In this document: one piece after another, positions 24,255-32,428 of the stretch
Position numbering within the stretch: position 1 is the stretch's first letter
Layout: each line of letters starts with the position of its first letter
NCBI GenBank assembly: GCA_016282855.1
Contig: JAEELT010000097.1
Location: forward strand, 1-54,937
Origin: Clostridiaceae bacterium
Lineage (GTDB): Bacteria; Bacillota; Clostridia; Oscillospirales; Acutalibacteraceae
Length of the DNA stretch: 54,937 nt
Direction: 5' to 3'
Notes under the pieces: model-generated
The model's input: the letters and a program-made list of their open reading frames with translations, nothing else
The model's database searches: none
Told to the model about the DNA's origin: nothing
Translations under genes and position numbers: made by a program

Positions 24255-24535
24255 TTGTTTTCCCCGTCCCGATTATCATTCTTTTTGCGGTTTTTGCCGC
24301 CTTTGTTCTTTGCCTTTGACGATGCGGCAACGCACACTGCCGCCACAATAAGCGCGAGCACGGCTACAATGGCAAAAATAATTATTTTATCATTGCTTCC
24401 GGTAGCGGGCGCGGGTGCTGCAGAAGCCTCGGGGCCTTCGGCAAGGGCATAAATAGCCACCGTAACCACTCCGAGCACAAGCAGGGCGCACATAACAATC
24501 GCAATTATTCTTGTAATGATGTTTTTCTTTTTCAT
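24251..24535 (-). CDS. Small protein with signal peptide and sorting-signal-like C-terminus
   Basis: A 94-residue protein between pgm and apgM; the track's start at 24601 lies in pgm, whereas ATG 24535 has AAGGAG upstream. Residues 6-31 form a signal peptide or membrane helix (IITRIIAIVMCALLVLGVV). A short linker (EGPEASAAPAPATGSND) contains APATG at 42-46, which fits the xPxTG pattern of sortase substrates, followed by a 23-residue hydrophobic stretch (IIIFAIVAVLALIVAAVCVA) and a strongly basic tail (SSKAKNKGGKNRKK). The C-terminal 50 residues therefore look like a cell-wall sorting signal with almost no mature domain before it. The alternative is a plain two-helix membrane hairpin protein. 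Function unknown. Confidence 0.75.
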   Translation of the reverse strand: MKKKNIITRIIAIVMCALLVLGVVTVAIYALAEGPEASAAPAPATGSNDKIIIFAIVAVLALIVAAVCVAASSKAKNKGGKNRKKNDNRDGENK

Positions 24536-24549
24536 CAGGTCCGGTCTCC

Positions 24550-26265
24550 TTACTTCAGAAGGGATTTCATAGCTTCGCCTATTGAGTCGGCAATCGCGCA
24601 TGCCTTATCGCGGCTCTCGCCTGTTCCCGTAATGTAAATTTTTATTTTCGGCTCTGTGCCTGAGGGTCTCATTATAACGAAGTTTCCGTCCGGCAGCTCA
24701 TAGGCAAGCACATTTGATTTGGGCAGCGTGATGGCTTCCTTTGCTCCGGTGCGGTTGTCCGTTATTTCGCTTGTGTTGTAATTATAGTGCTTCAGCACTT
24801 CATAGCCCGCAATGGATTCAGGGGGATTTGCGGCGGTGTCGGACATAATCTGAGCCATTTTAGCCATACCGTCGGCGCCCTCATAGACAAAGTTGAGCAG
24901 CTTGTTGCTGAAAAATCCGAATTCCTCGTAGAGCTCCTCGAGCACATCGGCGAGCGTCTTGCCGAGGGACTTATAATAGGCCGTCATTTCGCATATCATG
25001 AGAGATGCGGCAACCGCGTCCTTATCCTTTGCGTGAGTACCTATAAGATAGCCGTAGCTCTCCTCAAAGCCGATGACAAAATCATCCTTCTTCCCCTGAG
25101 ACTCAAGCCCGGTGATTACTTCGCCTATATACTTGAAGCCTGTGAGAACGTCAACAAGCGTCGCTCCGTATTTTGCGCAGATACGGTCAACAAGTTTAGT
25201 GGAAACAAAGGATTTGACAACAACGGGATTCTCCGGCAGCGTGCCGAGTGCCTTTCTCTGCGAAAGGAGATAATTCACAAGCAGGGCGCCTATGTCATTG
25301 CCCGTGAGCAAAACATATTCGTCACCGGTAAGCACCGCCGTGCCTACTCTGTCACAGTCGGGATCCGTGGCAAGGAGCAAATCGGCTTTGAACTCTTTTG
25401 TCATTTCAAGCCCGCATTCGAACACCTGGCGGATTTCGGGATTGGGATATGGGCAGGTGGGGAATGTGCCGTCGGGGAGCTCCTGTTCCGGCACGACTCT
25501 TATATTTTTATAACCGGCTCTGTCAAGCACGGTCCTTACGGGAATATTGCCCGTGCCGTTAAGGGGTGAGTAGATGATTTTCACATCGCTCTGAGCGGCG
25601 ATTTCGGGATGAAGAGGTCTTGAAAGGCAGAGATCGTAATACTCCTCGATTATTTCGTCGGGAATATATTCTATGAGCCCCTTTGCGCGCGCCTCGTCAA
25701 AATCCATGCTCTTAATACCGCCGAACATATCGGTTTTGCAGATGTATTCATAAGTCTGCGCCGCAGCTTCCTCGGTCATCTGATAGCCCCTGGGGTCATA
25801 GCATTTGTAGCCGTTGTACTTGGAAGGATTATGGCTCGCGGTGATTACGATACCGCTTTGACAGGAGAGCCTCATGACAGCGTAAGACACAAACGGAGTG
25901 GGCATAAGGCGGCTGTACATATATACTTTTATGCCGTTTGCGGCAAGGATTTTTGCGCTTTCAACGGCAAAATCTTCGGATTTGATTCTGGAGTCATAGC
26001 CTATGGCAACGCTTGCCGAATCATATTTGCCGTTCAGATAATCCGAAAGGCCCTGGGTCGCCCTGCCGACTGTGTAGATATTCATCCTGTTTGTGCCGGC
26101 TCCGAGCACTCCCCTGAGGCCGGCGGTGCCGAACTCGAGATTGCGGTAAAACCTGTCAAGTATTTCATCATCGTTGCCTGAAACAGCCAGCAGCTCGCCG
26201 TGCAGTTCTTCGTTTCCTTCGGTACCTTTGAGCCACTGAGCGTACAGCTCTTTCACATTGTTCAT
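24550..26265 (-). CDS. Phosphoglucomutase / phosphomannomutase
   Basis: An alpha-D-phosphohexomutase that interconverts glucose-1- and glucose-6-phosphate (or mannose equivalents), supplying sugar nucleotides for the wall. Four-domain signatures: GTAGLRGVLGAGTNRMN near residue 47, catalytic serine loop GIVITASHNPSKYNGYK, metal-binding loop ATDPDCDRVGTAV, sugar-binding GFEESYGYL and phosphate-binding RPSGTEPKIKIY. The length (571 from ATG 26265) is typical of the PgcA type. The track start GTG 26274 overlaps the AGGAGGTG ribosome binding site, so ATG 26265 is preferred. It heads the operon with the 94-residue protein and apgM; the promoter overlaps the upstream gene's terminator. Confidence 0.95.
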   Translation of the reverse strand: MNNVKELYAQWLKGTEGNEELHGELLAVSGNDDEILDRFYRNLEFGTAGLRGVLGAGTNRMNIYTVGRATQGLSDYLNGKYDSASVAIGYDSRIKSEDFAVESAKILAANGIKVYMYSRLMPTPFVSYAVMRLSCQSGIVITASHNPSKYNGYKCYDPRGYQMTEEAAAQTYEYICKTDMFGGIKSMDFDEARAKGLIEYIPDEIIEEYYDLCLSRPLHPEIAAQSDVKIIYSPLNGTGNIPVRTVLDRAGYKNIRVVPEQELPDGTFPTCPYPNPEIRQVFECGLEMTKEFKADLLLATDPDCDRVGTAVLTGDEYVLLTGNDIGALLVNYLLSQRKALGTLPENPVVVKSFVSTKLVDRICAKYGATLVDVLTGFKYIGEVITGLESQGKKDDFVIGFEESYGYLIGTHAKDKDAVAASLMICEMTAYYKSLGKTLADVLEELYEEFGFFSNKLLNFVYEGADGMAKMAQIMSDTAANPPESIAGYEVLKHYNYNTSEITDNRTGAKEAITLPKSNVLAYELPDGNFVIMRPSGTEPKIKIYITGTGESRDKACAIADSIGEAMKSLLK

Positions 26266-26279
26266 TCTCTGCACCTCCT

Positions 26280-26322
26280 GAAAAAAATTCCACCCTTTAT
26301 TTTATATCATAAAGGGCGGAAT
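26280..26322 (-). terminator. Terminator of the metallophosphoesterase gene
   Basis: On the minus strand ATTCC-G-CCCTTTAT (from 26322) pairs with ATAAAGGG-T-GGAAT (to 26287), with a short AT-rich loop, followed by seven T (26287-26281). The T-run abuts the pgm ribosome binding site. Confidence 0.9.
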
Positions 26323-26327
26323 GTCAA
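26299..26327 (-). promoter_or_regulatory. pgm-operon promoter embedded in the preceding terminator
   Basis: Minus strand: perfect TTGACA (26327-26322), 17-base spacer and TAAAAT (26304-26299). The spacer and -10 are the left arm and loop of the upstream terminator hairpin. Expected start of transcription is near 26292, giving a leader of about 27 bases. Confidence 0.7.
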
Positions 26328-26356
26328 GATTCCGTATGCCGTTTAAAAGCTTCAGA

Positions 26357-27562
26357 TTAAAGAGAAGCAAAGAAATCAACCACCACGCTGACGAGGCTGA
26401 CTATGAGGTTTTTCGCATATGACAGGTATGCGGCGGGTGCGTCCTGCGCATTGCCGTCGGGAGTGTCAACCTGCTTCTCAAAATGAGCGTCGCCGCTTCT
26501 GACACTTCCCTCGTAAGTGTATAAATCGTTTTCATAGCTGTATATGTCATCTTCATAAAGTGTGATAAGCCGGTAGCCGTAGGGCCCTTTTTTTGCCATT
26601 TCAGCGCCGTAATTGAAGCCCATCTCTATGCCGTCATACGTGCCTGTGAAGCCCTCAACATGTTGATGCCCGAAATAAGCTCCTATCACATCACCCTGCT
26701 CTTTCCAAGCGCGGAATTCCTCGGTGGGTTCACAGGGCGGGTAGGCAAAATAGTTTCTGCCGGATGCGGTTTCGGGATTAAGGCGGTAAAACTTAGTACC
26801 CTTTGCTTTTGCACCGCTGTCAAACGGGCTGCACTCAACAAAAAGATTGCCTATATCATCCGCCTGTATGTGCTGAAAAACAAAAGCGGGTACGGGCTTG
26901 CCGCCGTTTCTTGCGGTCAATGCGTCACAGGCGGATCTGTACCACTCTATCTGGTCGGAATTGAGCCCGTGTCTGCCGGTGTCCATAATCCAGAGATTGA
27001 ATTTGTCTGAGACGCCGGAGCCGCCGATTTCAAGGTGATAATCAATCCGTCCCTCCCCGTCATCGCTTTCGTCAAACGTGAGGCAGTTTGAATACTCCGA
27101 ATAATATGCAAGCCACTGCTCATTTGATATGCCGGCTTTATAGTCGTTATTTCCCTGCACAAGAGCAAAGGGAACGCCCGATTCCTGAAAAACGGAAAGA
27201 ACGGGAGCGATTGCTTTTTCCACGTTTTCACGCGTCTTTTCGGCATCAATTTTTCCGAAACTCTTCACAACGACTCCGTCTCTGAAAGGCTCGTCATCCG
27301 TGAAAAAATCAATGGGTCTTGTGTCCTCAATCAGGTCGCCCGTAAAAACAATAAGGTCGGGCTTTGTCTCCTCAATCGCCTTTGATATCAGATTGAGCAT
27401 ATCGGGCGAGGGATGATGGTCATCCTGCGTGTCTGAGAGAACAAGTATCCTGAATTTGCCGTCTCTGAATTTCAGCGGTGAAGCTCCCTGCGCCGAATAT
27501 GAAGCCGTGCCGAGTGAAAAAATCATCACAAGCGAGCAGACCAGCGCAATCATCTTTTTCAT
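26357..27562 (-). CDS. Secreted metallophosphoesterase (purple-acid-phosphatase/Dcr2-like)
   Basis: An exported calcineurin-like phosphoesterase of 401 residues. A signal peptide (MIALVCSLVMIFSLGTASYSAQG) is followed by the metal motifs FRILVLSDTQDDHH (from 37), IVFTGDLIED (71-80), VQGNNDYKAG, FVFQHIQADD and YFGHQHVEGF. Overall order matches Dcr2-like PAP29 proteins. Two usual histidines differ: DxH is DTQ and GNHD is GNND, while GHxH is intact, so metal affinity or substrate may differ. The C-terminus is a hydrophobic amphipathic segment (YAKNLIVSLVSVVVDFFASL). Substrate unknown; phosphate scavenging outside the cell is plausible. Own promoter and terminator, so monocistronic. Confidence 0.88.
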   Translation of the reverse strand: MKKMIALVCSLVMIFSLGTASYSAQGASPLKFRDGKFRILVLSDTQDDHHPSPDMLNLISKAIEETKPDLIVFTGDLIEDTRPIDFFTDDEPFRDGVVVKSFGKIDAEKTRENVEKAIAPVLSVFQESGVPFALVQGNNDYKAGISNEQWLAYYSEYSNCLTFDESDDGEGRIDYHLEIGGSGVSDKFNLWIMDTGRHGLNSDQIEWYRSACDALTARNGGKPVPAFVFQHIQADDIGNLFVECSPFDSGAKAKGTKFYRLNPETASGRNYFAYPPCEPTEEFRAWKEQGDVIGAYFGHQHVEGFTGTYDGIEMGFNYGAEMAKKGPYGYRLITLYEDDIYSYENDLYTYEGSVRSGDAHFEKQVDTPDGNAQDAPAAYLSYAKNLIVSLVSVVVDFFASL

Positions 27563-27600
27563 ACAGTTTCATCTCCTGTCACATAATATTTTACAGCGCA

Positions 27601-27629
27601 ATTATATCATTTTTGCGTATTTTTTTCAA
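27601..27629 (-). promoter_or_regulatory. Promoter for the metallophosphoesterase
   Basis: Minus strand: TTGAAA (27629-27624), 17-base spacer and perfect TATAAT (27606-27601), about 39 bases before the ATG. Confidence 0.8.
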
Positions 27630-27701
27630 CAGACATTTCTGCAGTTCGCGTCCGTTTCCGCATTCCGTTACCCCTGAGATAATCGCTTTTTAATAAAAAA
27701 C

Positions 27702-27730
27702 TTGCAATATTTTAATATATATAGTATAAT
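27702..27730 (+). promoter_or_regulatory. Promoter for the cysteine desulfurase-thiI-cinA-sortase gene series
   Basis: TTGCAA (27702-27707), 17-base spacer and perfect TATAAT (27725-27730). The leader would be about 65 bases. No terminator is obvious until after 36461. Confidence 0.78.
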
Positions 27731-27800
27731 ACGCTATATATGCACCCATAATATTGAATTTTGATTGCTGTGAGGATAACATCCGGCAACGGAGAAAGCT

Positions 27801-28937
27801 ATGGTTACAACGGCTTATTTTGACAACAGCGCCACCACAAAGCCCTGCGCTCAGGCGGTCGAGGCGGCTGAAAACGCTATAATAAACTGCTGGGGAAATC
27901 CCTCGTCCCTGCATCGCACCGGCAATGAAGCTAACGCTATTATCGAGCAAAGCAGAGGCATCATCGCCGACAGACTCCGCTGCTCCCCCGGAGAGATTTA
28001 TTTCACATCCGGCGGCACAGAGAGCGACAATCTCGCGGTGTTGGGCGCTGCGGAAAAGATGAAAAGGCACGGCAAAAAAATTGTTTCCACCGAGGTTGAG
28101 CACCCTGCGGTCTATGACTCGCTGAGCGCGCTTGAGAGCAAGGGGTTTGAAATAGTCAGAATCGCGCCCCGTGCCGACGGCAGCATTTCCGAGAGCGACA
28201 TTTACGAAGCGGTAACGCCCGATACAATTCTCATAAGCATTATGGCGGTAAACAACGAAACAGGAGCCGTTCTGCCGTATGAGTGCGCAAAAAAAGCGGC
28301 TCTCAGAGCCGGCTCCCCCGCACTTGTTCACGTTGATGCCGTGCAGGCATTCGGCAAACTGCCGTTAAAGCCCTCATCATCGGGGGTGGACCTTATGAGC
28401 ATAAGCTCTCACAAAATACACGGCATAAAAGGCGCGGGTGCTCTGTATGTAAATAAAAAAATCAAAATTGCCGCGCGCGTTTACGGCGGCGAGCAGGAGT
28501 CAAAACTGCGCCCCGGCACCGAGGCCGTGCCCGCGATTGCGGCCTTCGCCGCTGCGACTCAGGCTCTCGGCGATATAAATACCGAAAAAGCAAAAATCGA
28601 AGAGCTGAAAAAATATATGCTTCTCAGATTTGCGGACATCGGCGGCATTGAAATAAACTCACCCGAAAACGCTTCGCCCTATGTTACCAATGTTTCCGTT
28701 ATCGGGGTCAAAAGCGAGCCGATGCTCAACTTCCTGTCGGCAAACGGCGTTTGCGTTTCGTCAGGCTCCGCCTGCTCAAAGGGCAAAAAGAGCAGAGTGC
28801 TCAGGGCTATGAATCTCGGCGCCGACAGGCTCGACAGCGCAATCAGAATCAGCTTTTCAAGATATTCATCGCAGGAAGAAATCGACCTTCTCTGCGAAAT
28901 GATTGCCCGGGCAAAGCAGGAAATATATTCAAAATAA
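27801..28937 (+). CDS. Cysteine desulfurase (NifS/IscS family, NifZ-like partner of ThiI)
   Basis: A PLP enzyme that converts cysteine to alanine and passes sulfur on as a persulfide. FDNSATTKPC at the N-terminus, HVDAVQAFGKLP (PLP pocket), SISSHKIHGIKGAGAL with the PLP lysine in SHKIHG, and the persulfide loop SSGSACSKGKKS with the active Cys are all present. At 378 residues it is standard. The gene sits 15 bases ahead of thiI; this pairing is known in Firmicutes (NifZ-ThiI) and means that sulfur is delivered to tRNA 4-thiouridine synthesis rather than to general Fe-S assembly. Confidence 0.95.
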   Translation: MVTTAYFDNSATTKPCAQAVEAAENAIINCWGNPSSLHRTGNEANAIIEQSRGIIADRLRCSPGEIYFTSGGTESDNLAVLGAAEKMKRHGKKIVSTEVEHPAVYDSLSALESKGFEIVRIAPRADGSISESDIYEAVTPDTILISIMAVNNETGAVLPYECAKKAALRAGSPALVHVDAVQAFGKLPLKPSSSGVDLMSISSHKIHGIKGAGALYVNKKIKIAARVYGGEQESKLRPGTEAVPAIAAFAAATQALGDINTEKAKIEELKKYMLLRFADIGGIEINSPENASPYVTNVSVIGVKSEPMLNFLSANGVCVSSGSACSKGKKSRVLRAMNLGADRLDSAIRISFSRYSSQEEIDLLCEMIARAKQEIYSK

Positions 28938-28952
28938 TATCCGGAGACTGCA

Positions 28953-30125
28953 ATGAAAGAAGTAATACTGATAAAAAACGGAGAGCTTGCTCTCAAAGGT
29001 CTCAACAGACGCACATTTGAGTACATACTCATAAAAAACATGAAGCACAGGCTGCTGCCGCTCGGCAAATTCGACTTCACCGTTGCGCAGTCAACCATAG
29101 CGGTAGCGCCGAGAGACGAAAGCATTGACCTCGACGAGGCGTGCGAAAAAATATCCAAGGTGTTCGGCATTGCCGCCTTCTCGCGTGCCGCTGCCGTCGA
29201 AAAAGATTTCGGCGCCATACTTGAGGCGTGCGAAACCTACCTTGCGGATGAACTGAACGCCGCAAGGACCTTCAAGGTTGAAGCAAAACGCAGCGACAAG
29301 AAATTCCCTCTTCAGTCCCCTGAAATATGCAGGGAAACAGGCGGCAGACTGCTCAGCAAATTCCCTCATCTCTCTGTTGACGTTCATTCGCCGGACATGG
29401 TGGTGAATGTAGAGATAAGAGATGAATACGCTTATATTCACGGCAGGCAGATCAAAGGCGCCGGCGGTATGCCGGTAGGCTCATCGGGCAGGGCGTGCCT
29501 GCTCATTTCCGGCGGCATAGACAGCCCCGTCGCAGGCTATATGATGGCAAAGCGCGGGCTGGAGCTCACCGCTGTTCACTTTGCCTCCCCGCCCTACACG
29601 AGCGAACGCGCAGAGCAGAAGGTTCACTCACTTCTCGGCAAGGTTGCGCAGTACTCGGGCAGAATAGGTCTGTGGGTTGTGCCCTTTACCGATATTCAGG
29701 AAAAAATCAAGGACTGCTGTCCCGAGGATATATTCACTGTAATAATGCGCAGGATGATGATGCGCGTGTCTCAGATAATAGCTCAGCGCGAAAAAGCCGG
29801 CGCGCTTATCACAGGCGAGAGCGTCGGTCAGGTTGCGAGCCAGACCCTTTACGCGATGATCTGCACCGACAAGGTGTGCGGTATGCCCGTATTCAGACCG
29901 CTGATAGGTATGGACAAGGACGAAGTCATTGCCGTTTCAAGAAAAATCGAAACCTTTGATATTTCCGTGCTTCCCTATGAGGACTGCTGCACGGTATTCA
30001 CCCCGAAGCACCCCAGAACGAGACCGACCCCCGACTATGTTGAGCAGGCGGAAAAGGCTTTTGACTGGGAGCCGATGGTTATTGAAGCGGCCGAAAAAGC
30101 AAGATTTGTTAATATAAATTCATAA
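28953..30125 (+). CDS. thiI: tRNA 4-thiouridine synthase ThiI
   Basis: ThiI adenylates U8 of tRNA and installs sulfur taken from the desulfurase encoded just upstream. Domains in order: N-terminal ferredoxin-like domain, THUMP (middle, VDVHSPDMVVNVEIRDEYAYI), then the PP-loop pyrophosphatase domain with LLISGGIDSPVAGYMMAKRG as the ATP-binding SGGxDS motif and TGESVGQVASQTL. At 390 residues it lacks the C-terminal rhodanese domain of the E. coli enzyme, as usual in Firmicutes. A GGAG ribosome binding site precedes the ATG. Confidence 0.96.
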   Translation: MKEVILIKNGELALKGLNRRTFEYILIKNMKHRLLPLGKFDFTVAQSTIAVAPRDESIDLDEACEKISKVFGIAAFSRAAAVEKDFGAILEACETYLADELNAARTFKVEAKRSDKKFPLQSPEICRETGGRLLSKFPHLSVDVHSPDMVVNVEIRDEYAYIHGRQIKGAGGMPVGSSGRACLLISGGIDSPVAGYMMAKRGLELTAVHFASPPYTSERAEQKVHSLLGKVAQYSGRIGLWVVPFTDIQEKIKDCCPEDIFTVIMRRMMMRVSQIIAQREKAGALITGESVGQVASQTLYAMICTDKVCGMPVFRPLIGMDKDEVIAVSRKIETFDISVLPYEDCCTVFTPKHPRTRPTPDYVEQAEKAFDWEPMVIEAAEKARFVNINS

Positions 30126-30155
30126 CATATTTCAACATTTGAGGAATACAATTCA

Positions 30156-31415
30156 ATGTCAGTATGTGAAATTCTGTCGGTAGGCACCGAAATCCTGCTC
30201 GGCGATATTCTCAATACAAATTCAAGATTTCTCTCGCGCGCTCTCGCGAATATGGGTATTTCGGTGCTCTATCACGAAACCGTAGGCGACAATGAGCAGC
30301 GCCTTTATGATGCCGTAAAACGCGCGCTTGGCAGGAGCGATATAGTTATCACCACGGGCGGGCTCGGGCCTACACCCGACGATATCACCAGAGATGTCTG
30401 CACTAAAGCGTTTGGTTACGGGCTTGTGTTCCGGCCTGAACTCGCGGATCAGATCAAAGAATATTTTGACCGCTCCGGCAGGCAGATGGCCGAAAGCAAC
30501 CTGCGCCAGGCATACGCTCCCGAGGAGGCAACCGTTTTCAGAAATCATAACGGCACTGCGCCCGGGCTCGGTATGAAAAAAGACGGCAAGTGCCTTGTGC
30601 TTCTGCCCGGACCTCCGTTTGAAGCGGAGCCGATGTTCAGGCAGAGCGTTGTGCCTTTCCTTGAAGAGTACCGCACCTGCACAATCGTATCGCATCAGGT
30701 ACGCACAATGGGCATAGGCGAGAGCAGCATGGCTCAGATTGCGGGCGAGCTGCTCGACGGCGAAAATCCGACTGTTGCCCCTTACTGCAAAACGGGCGAG
30801 GCTTATCTCAGAGTATCCGCAAGAGCGGCAACCGCAGCCGAAGCGGACAGGCTCTCGGCCCCGGTGATAAACGAAATTGAAAAGCGTCTGGGCGAATACA
30901 TTTACGGCATAGATGTAAACGGCATAGAGGAAGCGGCAGTGCCTCTGCTCAAAGAGGCGGGGCTGACCGTGGCTGTTGCAGAGAGCTGCACCGCGGGCCT
31001 TGTGGCTAAAAGAATCACGGATGTGCCCGGAGCGAGCAAAGTTTTTCACCACGGAATAATCACATATTCAAACGACGTCAAGATAAAAGCGCTCGGGGTT
31101 AATCCCGAGACTCTCCGAAAGCACGGCGCGGTCAGCGAAGAGACCGCGACTGAAATGGCGCAGGGAGTCAGAAAAGTATCGGGCGCCGACATAGGCATTT
31201 CGGTAACGGGCTTTGCGGGGCCCGATTCAGATGAACCCGGCAAAGCTCCCGGGCTCATATATACCGCCCTTTCCGCAGAAGGAACCACTCTGTGCGAAAA
31301 GATTGAAACGGGAAGAAATGACAGGGACTATAACCGTTTTGTCGCTTCATCCCGCGCTCTCAATCTTCTGCGCAGATATCTCATATCCATTGCAAGCAAG
31401 GAGAATACCCGATGA
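30156..31415 (+). CDS. cinA: CinA: competence/damage-inducible protein, NMN deamidase family
   Basis: A two-domain protein of 419 residues. The N-terminal molybdopterin-binding-like domain (COG1058) has EILSVGTEILLGDILNTNS and ITTGGLGPTPDDITRD; the C-terminal CinA domain has VAVAESCTAGLVAKRITDVPGAS and SVTGFAGPDSD, the nicotinamide-nucleotide amidase site. The family recycles NMN in pyridine nucleotide salvage or hydrolyses ADP-ribose. Its stop overlaps the start of the class B sortase gene (ATGA), which is an unusual partner for cinA, more often seen with recA or pgsA. Confidence 0.95.
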   Translation: MSVCEILSVGTEILLGDILNTNSRFLSRALANMGISVLYHETVGDNEQRLYDAVKRALGRSDIVITTGGLGPTPDDITRDVCTKAFGYGLVFRPELADQIKEYFDRSGRQMAESNLRQAYAPEEATVFRNHNGTAPGLGMKKDGKCLVLLPGPPFEAEPMFRQSVVPFLEEYRTCTIVSHQVRTMGIGESSMAQIAGELLDGENPTVAPYCKTGEAYLRVSARAATAAEADRLSAPVINEIEKRLGEYIYGIDVNGIEEAAVPLLKEAGLTVAVAESCTAGLVAKRITDVPGASKVFHHGIITYSNDVKIKALGVNPETLRKHGAVSEETATEMAQGVRKVSGADIGISVTGFAGPDSDEPGKAPGLIYTALSAEGTTLCEKIETGRNDRDYNRFVASSRALNLLRRYLISIASKENTR

Positions 31416-32386
31416 AAGAAAAAATCTGGATTATACTCTGCCCGGTATTCGGTGTTGCGGCGGCTGTGCTCATAGCCCTGTCCGTAATGAATTTCAAAAA
31501 GCCGGCAGAGCAGAGCGCCCCGGTAACGCAGAGCTGGGCTCTTCAGCAGGGAGTTAAAACCGATGCCGCGGGCGACAGCCTCAGGGCAGTGTTGCCCAAC
31601 AATATGAAAAAAGCAAAATACCCTGACGGCATACTCGAAAGCATGAAACCCCTCTATGCCGCCAACAAGAATTCCGTTGCCCGCCTCTCCATTCCCGGCA
31701 CCGAGGTCGACACGGCTGTTGTACAGGGTAAGGATAACGACCGCTATCTCACCTACGATTTCTATGAGAGATACACCACTCAGACCAGCAGCCTCAACTA
31801 CGGCAACATTTATCTTGACTACAGATGCAGCGACGGCAGGGATATTTCCAAAAATATGATTATCCACGGTCACACCACCGGCAAGTCCGACGGCATACCC
31901 AAGCAGTCCTTCCGCTCTCTGTATGAATACAGAAAAAAAGAGCACTTTATCGAGTGCCCGATTATGAAGCTTACAACTCTTTACGGAGAGTATACATACA
32001 AAATCTGCGCTGTGTTTTACTCCACCACTCAGCCCTCGGCGGATAACGGATATTTCTTCAATTATATTTACCCCGATATGTCAGACTCAAATATGGTGGG
32101 TTACATTGAGCAGGTGAAACAGAGAGCTCTTTACGAAACCGGAGTCTCCCTTGAGCCCACCGATAAAGTGCTCACCCTTTCAACCTGCATTTATGATTAC
32201 GGCAAGAGTGTTGACACCCGCCTTGTGGTTGTAGGCCGCCTGCTTCACGAAGGAGAAGATACCGGCATAGACGCCTCCCTCGTAAAAGACCATCCCGATT
32301 ACCGCAGACCGCAGATATGGTACAATTCACATAAACAGACCAATCCGTATAAGGATACGGCAAGATGGGAACCGAGCCCGGATTGA
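31412..32386 (+). CDS. srtB: Class B sortase
   Basis: A membrane-anchored transpeptidase that cleaves a sorting motif of surface proteins and links them to the wall. One N-terminal helix (IWIILCPVFGVAAAVLIAL, 5-23) is followed by an extracytoplasmic sortase domain. The catalytic triad is readable: His154 in MIIHGHTTGK, Cys259 in LTLSTC and Arg270 in DTRLVVVGRL. The insertion before Cys, with the EYIEQVKQR-like helix (GYIEQVKQRALYETG), is the class B hallmark. A C-terminal extension DYRRPQIWYNSHKQTNPY goes beyond the usual domain and is shared with the next sortase. 324 residues. It is translationally coupled to cinA. Confidence 0.93.
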   Translation: MKEKIWIILCPVFGVAAAVLIALSVMNFKKPAEQSAPVTQSWALQQGVKTDAAGDSLRAVLPNNMKKAKYPDGILESMKPLYAANKNSVARLSIPGTEVDTAVVQGKDNDRYLTYDFYERYTTQTSSLNYGNIYLDYRCSDGRDISKNMIIHGHTTGKSDGIPKQSFRSLYEYRKKEHFIECPIMKLTTLYGEYTYKICAVFYSTTQPSADNGYFFNYIYPDMSDSNMVGYIEQVKQRALYETGVSLEPTDKVLTLSTCIYDYGKSVDTRLVVVGRLLHEGEDTGIDASLVKDHPDYRRPQIWYNSHKQTNPYKDTARWEPSPD

Positions 32387-32405
32387 TGAAAACTTTTTTC
32401 ATCAA
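32383..32405 (+). other. Stem-loop between the two sortase genes
   Basis: TTGATGAAAA (32383-32392) pairs perfectly with TTTTCATCAA (32396-32405) around a 3-base loop and includes the TGA of the first gene. No T-run follows, so it is more likely an RNA processing, stability or attenuation element than a full terminator. Confidence 0.6.
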
Positions 32406-32428
32406 CTCAAAAGAAAAGGAGAATGATT

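Noticed and set aside
24787-25569. 260-residue plus-strand ORF
   Set aside because: Antisense to the phosphoglucomutase gene, whose motifs are complete.
30222-31052. 276-residue minus-strand ORF
   Set aside because: Antisense to cinA; no recognisable protein and no start signals.
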